From Aphanomyces cochlioides (taxonomy: Eukaryota > Oomycota > Saprolegniomycetes > Saprolegniales > Verrucalvaceae): a stretch of DNA of 64,000 nucleotides. The notes beneath the pieces were generated by a model. It did not search any database. It was not told where the DNA came from and saw nothing but the letters and a program-made list of their open reading frames with translations. This document shows positions 56,843 to 64,000 of the stretch, in pieces (within the stretch, counting starts at the first letter, position 1; each line of letters begins with the position of its first letter). The stretch lies in NCBI GenBank assembly GCA_019828595.1, contig JAHQRK010000028.1, forward strand, positions 124,001 through 188,000, written 5' to 3'. The position numbers were made by a program, and so were the translations under genes.

Positions 56843-58506
56843 TTATCTGACTTGTGGCTGATATTCGTCGAGCTTGTCCAAGAGCGTCTTGGAATAGTTT
56901 GGCGAATAGTACTCGACAATTTCAGGTGGATAGCAATTGTTGATCTCCAAGATGTACTCGGTGAGCTTTCCTCCCGCAGCTTCGCTCAGCTCTTGCAAGA
57001 ACTGAAGGCCTCCATTTTGTACAAACGATCGACGCGCTTCCAAGTCGTGAGGCAGCATTTGTGCAAACTGTTTCAAAATGTACTTTTGCACTTTCATCGG
57101 GGCGTCTCGCAACAGTGGCTGCAAGGCTTGGAGATGCGTGCATTTTGCCAAAATACTCTTCAACGCTCGCTTTGCTTTGGTTTTCAGGTCGTCGGAACTG
57201 TTGGGATGAATCATGCAAGCCAGTAAATGCCGCAAGACGTCAGCTTCAGCAATCGCACGAGCATGATCTGGCGTGTGCCGTCCAATTTGACCAAGCGTCC
57301 ATGCGCTAGCGGCCTTGATATGGTCTTCAGGTTCAGAGACCAGCGCATTCTTGACGGGTGTGATGCCTTTGGTCGTGATAATGGCAAGCGCAAGTGTCTC
57401 GGAGAAGGCGGATATGTACCCAATGGCCATAATACCAGGCAGTTTGTTATTCCCACTGGCTTCGGCAACATAATCCACAAGTGTTGACGCTCCACCAGCG
57501 TTGACAATGAGTTTCGCAAGCTCTGGCGTGTGTTTGGCAATTTCTCGAATGCAAGTCGCGGCGTTCTTGCGGACCGTGTGGTCAATGTCATTCAAGTTGT
57601 GCAAAATGTTGGGGAATATCTCAGCCTCAACGACCACTTCAGCCAAATCGACGGAATGCTTGGCGATCTGAGCTAGACAACTGCATACTTGGCTACAAGG
57701 AAGGGAGTTAGACAACGAGCATCGATTGAATTGAGCGCACCGTTTCAATTTTGCGTCAGGATGTTGCACCAATGGAGCTAAATACGCGACGGCCCCAGGA
57801 TCCAAAATGGCTTGGGCGAGTTCTGGCGAATGCTTTGCAATGTCGCTCAAAGCCGATGCTGCAACTCGCTTGAGCGTAATTTCAGGCTCCTGGATGCACA
57901 AAACCAAGAGAGGAACCGCGCCGGCATCCACGACACTTTGAGCTAATTCACTTGTGTGCTGAGCAATGTATCCAATGGCCCAAGCTGCAGCTTCTTTGAC
58001 TGTTGGATCAAATTCTTCCAAGCAAGGTACAAGGGCTTCCAGCGCTCCTAGTGTACAATCAGCTTGATTGCCAACGAACACCGGCTTGTACCTGAGTCTA
58101 CGACGGCTTGGGCGAGCTCTGGAGAATGTTTAGCCACTGCGCGGAGGACAAAAGCCGCTGCTTTCTTGTAGAATCGATTTTGTTCCGACAGCGAGTAGAC
58201 TAATTGAGGCAAAATTTCATTCCCTACGATAGCTTCTGCGAGATCGTCACTGTAATTTGCAAGACGGCCCAACGCCAAAGCTGCCGACTGTTGAATACTC
58301 GGAACCTACCACGAGAATGAGCCTTGCCATGGATGATTCGATTGTACGTTATCCAAAAGTAGTGGTCGGAGAAGCTGCATCACGCCTGCATTTTGCATTA
58401 CTTCAATGTTTTGAGGCCGCGTTGCGGCTTCCGCCACCGCCTGAACAAACGTGACTCGGGCTTTTTGATACGTCTCAAAGTGCTGAAGCACCGACGTCGA
58501 CGCCAT
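56843..58506 (-). CDS. SPAG6: SPAG6/PF16 axonemal central-pair protein
   Basis: Four exons (58506-58348, 58305-58092, 58048-57742, 57692-56843) join to 509 aa, the usual length of SPAG6. It is built almost entirely of armadillo repeats, including AAALALGRLANYSDDLAEAIV, AAAFVLRAVAKHSPELAQAVV, AAWAIGYIAQHTSELAQSVV, ASALSDIAKHSPELAQAIL and CIREIAKHTPELAKLIV, and ends in a conserved NCYPPEIVEYYSPNYSKTLLD tail. The protein stabilises the central-pair microtubules of motile flagella. Its presence implies a flagellated stage such as zoospores. Introns are 43-49 nt. The gene is divergent from the SET gene, with starts about 290 bp apart. Confidence 0.95.
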
Positions 58507-58794
58507 ATCAGAGACTTTTTAAATGGCGCAGAGGTTTCTCCTCGAGGGTATAAATTTAGAGCTGAAACGAACAACATCTTTCTCCAATCTCCACTGGCAA
58601 CTCTATTTTAAGCTCACTTTGATTCCCCTTCAAGCCAAACTCTCTACACAATGACTTACTGCAATCTTTCACGAGCTATTTCACCGATCGCAAGTCAATA
58701 AGCTGTAGAAGTGTCTCGATATCGCTGCTTGATTGTCGAACCTGCGACACCATGTTTCACCAAGTTTGGGGTTGAAGGGGTTAAGGGTTACAGA

Positions 58795-59524
58795 ATGCCC
58801 ACTCTGATTGGAGTCGATAACATGCCACATTGCCTGGACCAAGGCGATCCTGACGATGCTCAAGGCGACGTTGCTTACAGTGGCCAGCGTGTTTCCTGCA
58901 ACGAGATGAGCAGTCTTATGGGATGTGTATACACGCGCCATGTTTTGTTTCAAAGCTCGCACGATCTACGGAATTATTGCTACTGGGGCTATTCGTCAGG
59001 CGTACCCCTGGCCAACGAACGCGACTTGGCTGCACTCGACCAAGGACTGATTCATCCCGACGTTGAGGTCCGGTCGATTGAGATCCCAGGCCTTGGCTCA
59101 CAATTGGGTCTGTTCGCTACACAAAATTTGAAAGCACATGAGTTTCTTGGCGAGTACACTGGTGTAATCCAAGCTGATCGAGGCGGTGGTGCATTTAACA
59201 GCTATGGATTGGCGTACCCGTCGTTGTACCAAGACGGAGATATGTGTATCAGCGCCAAAGAATATGGTAATGTGATCCGCTGCGTGAATCATAGCTCTAC
59301 AAACTTCAATGCCATGTTCACGTCGATCATCCACCGAGGCATGCTGCGAATGATTTGTGTATGTCTCGACGTCAATACAATCGTGAATTGATGACTTTGC
59401 GTAGAAAACTATTCGAGAGACGCCAGCAGGGAGTCAAATCCTCGTAAATTACGGACAATCGTATTGGAAACAGGCTGGCATTGTACCGTTCGAGTGGCCC
59501 ACATCAGTGCAAATAAAGTATTAG
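58795..59524 (+). CDS. SET-domain protein (putative lysine methyltransferase)
   Basis: Two exons (to 59358; 59405-59524; 46-nt intron) end in stop TAG 59522-59524. SET motifs are clear: GLFATQNLKAHEFLGEYTG, VIRCVNHSS (the NHS core that binds cofactor), and ILVNYGQSYW, which contains the catalytic Tyr region. From the ATG at 58795 the protein is 227 aa; an ATG at 58918 (MGCVYTRH) would give 186 aa and may be the true start, since the residues before it look unremarkable. It lacks obvious pre-SET cysteines, so the substrate is unknown. The stop codon overlaps that of the convergent AFG2B gene. Confidence 0.8.
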
Positions 59525-62422
59525 TTTGCCTTTTGACCCGACTCTTGCTTGGCTTGAAACTCTTCAAAAGCAACCAAAGATTCTGCACAAGACACGGGCG
59601 TAATATGCTCCAGAGCATTTTCAAAGTGCCTCATGCTGATCTCTTGGGTATGAATATCCTCACGCAATGCTAACAGCGCCGCTTCTCGGCACACGTTCTA
59701 ACCGAAAAATTGAATTGTATATTTGTTTTCTGCCCATTACCTCCAACTCAGCACCACTGAAGAAATGTGCATTGGATGCAATCCAACCCAAGTTAACATT
59801 ATCAGCGAGTTTGGCATTTCTTGTGTGAATTTGAAGGATCTACACTCAACGTCAGGGCTACAACGATATCCAAAGAGACATCAACCTTGAGGCGATCCTT
59901 AGCGTCTGGCAAGGAAACATAAACGACTCGATCAAATCGTCCTGGTCGTAGCAAAGCAGCATCAATCATATCAGGGCGGTTTGTCGCTCCAACAACCAGC
60001 AGTCCTACAGAGTGACTATAACCACAACGTGGGTAGAAATACACACCGTCGGCAGATTCAACGCCGTCCATCTCGTTGAGTAATGTCGATAAAACTCGCA
60101 AAGCCATACCCGAACCTATAAGCCTTCAGTCTTTGTCAAGAGGGTGAGAATGCAACCTCCAGAGCCCCCTTGTTCAAATTCACGCTTCGAGACAAGTGCA
60201 TCAATTTCGTCCATAAATACAATAGCTGGAGTGGCAGCACGAGCATCGCGAAAAATCTAATGCTGCATGGAAATCCGCACTTTTGGGGTGGAATACCTGT
60301 CGAATGGCAGCCTCGGCATCTCCGAAATATGGCGAAAATACTTCAGCTGCACTGAGGGACAGAAATGTAGCTTGCGACGCATAGGCACACGCTCGGACGA
60401 TTGTACTCTTGCTGCAGCCGGGAGGGCCGTAGAGTAAAATTCCGCGAGGAGGCTGGAGTGTGCAATTCAGTTAAAGATCACGAGTAGAAATGATTACTTT
60501 GATATTGAGTCGCTGAAATGTGTCAGGGTACTTCAGTGGCCATTCAACAGCTTGCTGCAATGATAACTTGACACCTTCCAAGCCGCCAATATCGTCCCAT
60601 GTCGTTTTCTCTGATTTGTCTTTTCTACAAAATGCATTTATACCTTTGACATGAAGAAACTCGATGGAATACCGAAAGGTTTTCGCTCCACGGAGAACAG
60701 AGGCTTGAATAAATTCTGCCGCATCAATGAAATCCTCCATCGTGACAAACTTATTGGACTTGTTGTCAAGAGATAGCTCCGATAAAACTACAATGAGCAC
60801 AATAGAACTTTGCAAGCAGAGTTCGGTCTTACCGTCGGCAATAACGACATTTTTCATCGTTTGATTGTTCCAATACATGGCCGACAATTGCTGATTTCTC
60901 AAGAACTTTAACACACGTGGCGTGTCGACGTTTTGCAGCCTTGTCAAGGCAATAATGCAAGCTTGTCGACACAGCGCTGCGATATCAGCACCTACATATC
61001 CGACAGAACTACAAAAATGTCAGTATTTTCATTCGAACGATGTCCAACATCTCAGCTAATTTGATTGCAAGCGTATCAACATCAACTTGTTTGTCTAGGG
61101 GCAAGTTTGCCAGATGAATTTTGAAAATCTCTGCGCGGTCGTCGACACTCGGTGGCTGTACCATCACTTCTCGATCAAATCGACCTAAGGATTAATTAAA
61201 GTAATTTCATATCAACTGTCAAAATCCGTACCAGGACGTCTTAATGCTGGGTCAATCGCATTTGGTAAATTCGTCGCGCCGAAAACGATTATTCGCGATC
61301 GACTGTCATCCATACCATCCATGAGCGTCAGTAACTGAGCAACAATACGACTGTGCGAGCGGCCACTGTGTTCTCTCTGTGGACACAAAGCATCTAGCTC
61401 GTCGAGAAATAAACAGAATACATTTTTTGGCGACTGCTGCGTGAACTGACGCCCATCGGCAAAAATCAATCGCAAGGCTGATTCCGCTTCTCCAGGACCA
61501 CCCGATAGGATCTCGGCTCCATTAATGACCCGCAAAGCAAGCTGGCACTTGCCTAGATTATCGCCATCAATTTTAGAAATATTCCTGAAGCCATTTTACC
61601 GCTTTGATGGCATCGTTGAGTCGCCGTGCGGACTAAGAGCGTTTTCCCAACCCCTGGAGGACCGGACAAGAGCACACCTTTCGGTAATTGAATGCCAAGT
61701 TGACGCTTTGGGTCTGGGAATTCCACTGCCATGTAAATCAATTCCTCCAGTTGTTTCAGCTCCTTGTCGAGGCCGCCGATAGAATGCTGTCGGTGGTTTT
61801 TGAGTTCATTTGGAATCCCTTGGTCGGTAGATGGAGCTGCTGGTGAATCTGGAAGTAAAAAGGCGATGCGGGTCGCCCGCACGATCTGCACTACGCCAAC
61901 AGGAAGTGTTTTGTGGACTCGAAATGTCAAAGTGGCTTTCGATGGCGACTGGGGTGCGTCATTCGGATGAGGCAATTGCACAATGCAAGAGTCGTGCACG
62001 ATAAGTCGGCGGCATGCATCTTGCAATACTCGTAGTGAGATGGGATGTCGGACTAGATCTGCCGCATCGTCTGGGTACGTCTGATCTTCAACGAATGTCA
62101 ATGACACGGAAGCTGCCGGCCGGACACCATTTGCTATGACTATTGCGACTTCAATATCGTCGGATACGCGCTTCCTAGCCAGTTTATTGACCAGGGAGTG
62201 ACTTGGAGGAATAAAAATAGACCGATCGAACGTCACGACGCTAGATCGGCGCGTGGCATGAGCTCGACAGAGAAAGCAGGCCGATTCTGTAAAGACTGCG
62301 ACGGCTGCACCTTCAGAAACACGGTGGGCTTGCAAAAAGCTCAGTGGCAATCTGCACCTGGCGGTGCCTTCGTCCATGATGTGTTGCTCCACGACATTCG
62401 TCACGATAGACGTTCGAGCCAT
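59521..62422 (-). CDS. AFG2B/SPATA5L1-type tandem AAA ATPase
   Basis: Twelve exons (62422-61600, 61552-61232, 61184-61049, 61008-60833, 60787-60673, 60624-60498, 60452-60297, 60256-60157, 60115-60047, 60004-59886, 59839-59741, 59697-59521) join in frame to 805 aa. The N-domain resembles Cdc48-type. D1 has [18 protein letters not shown] and [12 protein letters not shown]; the linker [12 protein letters not shown] precedes D2, which has [29 protein letters not shown] and RPGRFDR. The GCSK Walker A and CPQR, FSPYFGD and FFSGAELE blocks fit AFG2B (SPATA5L1) better than Cdc48 or PEX6. AFG2 proteins work in cytoplasmic maturation of the 60S ribosome in known systems. Introns are 41-57 nt. The stop TAA overlaps the SET gene stop. 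Confidence 0.85.
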
Positions 62423-62931
62423 GACCTTTCACCCGATTGATTGGTCCAATATGGCGTTCGTATAATGTGCATGCATCCGGATTCGTACAAGAACGTCGGC
62501 AACGACGCGACCACACCGCGCCCTTTCTCTGTCTGCCGTTGATCTTTCGTTCCTTTATCGTCTTTCTCTATGCATTCCCAGCGCACTTTCATGCCTCTAT
62601 CGCTCATTGTATATTTTCGCTGCTGAGGGAATTTCGATCCAACGACTGAATGCACGTTGGCGCGTAGTTCTAACACGAATCAAGCGAGCAATCGCACAAT
62701 TCGCTTGGAAACTGCTTCGACCAGCTATAAGATCGAGAAAGACATGCTTTCCAGTGTGTGTATCCTCGCATGTTGACGCTTCCAGCGGAAAATCCATGCT
62801 TCGACTTCTCTCTCCCCATTTGTAACATCGGTTTTTTAGCCATGGTTAAGCATTTTGACTTGGATCTTGTATGGAAAATTCTTCTTTGGGCGGTTATTTT
62901 TATATTTGCCACAAACCCCCAAAGAGAACCG
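62423..62931. promoter_or_regulatory. Divergent intergenic region of AFG2B and YKT6
   Basis: 509 bp between the two start codons. It holds both promoters; no specific element is claimed. Small open frames cross it without domain similarity. Confidence 0.45.
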
Positions 62932-63757
62932 ATGAAGATTGTCGCGATCGGTACGTCACCCGTCCTCGTTCGGCGCGCTTCGCGCTCGTTCCGACGCCCA
63001 GAATTGACATCTAAACATCATATTTATGCGTAGAAATCCTCCGAGTCGATCAAGGCGATGCAGAACCACCGATTCTCGTCAGTGCGTTCGATTTGAACTC
63101 GTTCAACTATTTCAAACGCTCGACGTATGTCTAAGAGTGCAGATTGAACGCAATCCCCGCGTCTTCATCGACGTCGACGGGTATCTCATGCGTGGTTTTG
63201 TCATGTAGGATCCGGGATATGATTAACTTTTTCAGTCGAACGTTCATCAAACGCACGGCCAAGGGGCAACGCCAATCTATCCAACACGAAGGTATTTGAT
63301 GTATTCATGGACCTACGCAGTGTGGATTCACCGCAATTTATGTGTAGAATACACATGCCACGTGTATGTGCGCCAAGATGGACTGGCGGGTATTGTGGTG
63401 TGCGACCAAGAATATCCACCACGCGTCGCATTTGCTCTCTTGAACAAGTATCTAGAAGAATACAACAAAGAAACCCACGGTGGATGGGCAACAGCAGCAG
63501 GATCGGCCACTGCGGAATGGCCGCCGCTCAACAAAGCGTTGGAAGATTACCAAGATCCATCGAAAGCCGACAAGATTTCGGCAATCCAAAAGGAATTGGA
63601 CGAAACCACTGCTGTGTTGTCGAAGACTATCGACAGCGTCTTGGAACGTGGTGAAAAGCTCGACGACTTGGTGCAAAAGTCGCAAGATTTGAGCAGTCAA
63701 TCTAAAGTGTTCTACAAGCAAGCGAAGAAGACCAACTCGTGCTGCGTGGTCATGTAA
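62932..63757 (+). CDS. YKT6: R-SNARE YKT6
   Basis: Four exons (62932-62950, 63034-63124, 63209-63291, 63348-63757) join to 200 aa. The longin domain shows FDLNSFNYFKRST, EYTCHVYVRQDGLAGIV and EYPPRVAFALLNK. The SNARE helix follows (KISAIQKELDETTAVLSKTIDSVLERGEKLDDLVQKS) with the central Arg. The protein ends CCVVM, a Cys-Cys plus CAAX arrangement typical of YKT6, which is palmitoylated and prenylated and mediates ER-Golgi, vacuolar and autophagic fusion. The first coding exon is only 19 nt. The length matches the family. Confidence 0.94.
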
Positions 63758-64000
63758 GCATGCAGTGTTGGCCCTCTTATTTTTCACTTTCTTGCTGGTC
63801 AATACATCCTTGCCTCCATTTGTATTTCATAACTGTACCACGATCGCGATCAACTACCCGCTCATTACGCCGCAACAAAGCGCTTCTCACCGCTTGCTGT
63901 CTTGTTTCGCAATAGCACATCTTTTGATCTCGCATCGCGCTTAACATTTCAGTCGACCGGTGGACTTTGATACGCGTCGTCGTTTCGTCACAATTTTAAT
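63758..64000. other. YKT6 downstream region to window edge
   Basis: 243 bp with no gene visible. It holds the YKT6 3' UTR and possibly the start of the next promoter. Confidence 0.4.

Noticed and set aside
58681..58962. Minus-strand frame with NPFNPKLGETW, recalling an oxysterol-binding protein signature
   Set aside because: Only one short motif, no other family blocks, and it lies antisense to the SET gene exon; likely coincidence.
59521..62422. Assignment of the double AAA ATPase to Cdc48/p97 or PEX6
   Set aside because: D2 Walker A GPPGCSK and the CPQR, FSPYFGD and FFSGAELE blocks fit AFG2B/SPATA5L1 better; a tree would settle it.

Overview
This looks like nuclear DNA of a zoosporic stramenopile, most likely a saprolegnian oomycete (Aphanomyces/Saprolegnia-like). 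The reasons are split genes with very short GT-AG introns (mostly 37-60 nt), compact gene spacing, an axonemal central-pair gene (SPAG6/PF16) implying a flagellated stage, and an L1-superfamily LINE of oomycete-like style. The species is inferred, not read from the sequence.

Layout. (1) 1-31861 is a pile of copies and fragments of one LINE family, called A-G here. A (324-7703, minus) is complete with both ORFs open: ORF1 of 1012 aa and an APE-endonuclease/reverse-transcriptase ORF2 of 1351 aa. It sits antisense inside ORF1 of copy B, flanked by a 14-bp target-site duplication. B, C, D, E, F and G are broken, truncated or inverted. The cluster contains two nested multi-kb inverted repeats and a 179-bp tandem repeat. 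(2) 31862-36596 is AT-rich and gene-poor. It holds a frameshifted Tc1/IS630-type transposase, a 160-bp hairpin, a 583-bp TA-flanked MITE with Tc1/mariner-style termini, and a second small inverted-repeat element. (3) 36597-63757 is a compact block of host genes: a large multi-exon WD40-like protein (minus), a TUT/Cid1-type terminal nucleotidyltransferase (plus), a possible small secreted six-Cys protein (plus), a coiled-coil protein (minus), a membrane-anchored astacin-like protein with ten Cys modules (plus), a mitochondrial PPR-like protein (minus), SPAG6 (minus), a SET-domain protein (plus), an AFG2B/SPATA5L1-type double AAA ATPase (minus) and the SNARE YKT6 (plus).

How it fits together. 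The host genes serve unrelated functions (RNA 3' tailing, ribosome biogenesis, vesicle fusion, flagellar axoneme, secretion). They are arranged as divergent pairs sharing short promoters and convergent pairs with almost no spacer; the SET gene and AFG2B overlap at their stop codons. Exon chains that I give with coordinates were joined by hand so that frame and length agree.

Most notable: the astacin-like protein keeps the three zinc histidines and Met-turn but has Val in place of the catalytic Glu; the nucleotidyltransferase has a coiled-coil insertion between catalytic aspartates; the LINE carries a perfect 14-bp inverted repeat in its two UTRs; and the LINE copies form nested palindromes. 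Several frameshifts between LINE copies are single-base indels, some in short homopolymers, so residual assembly error cannot be excluded.
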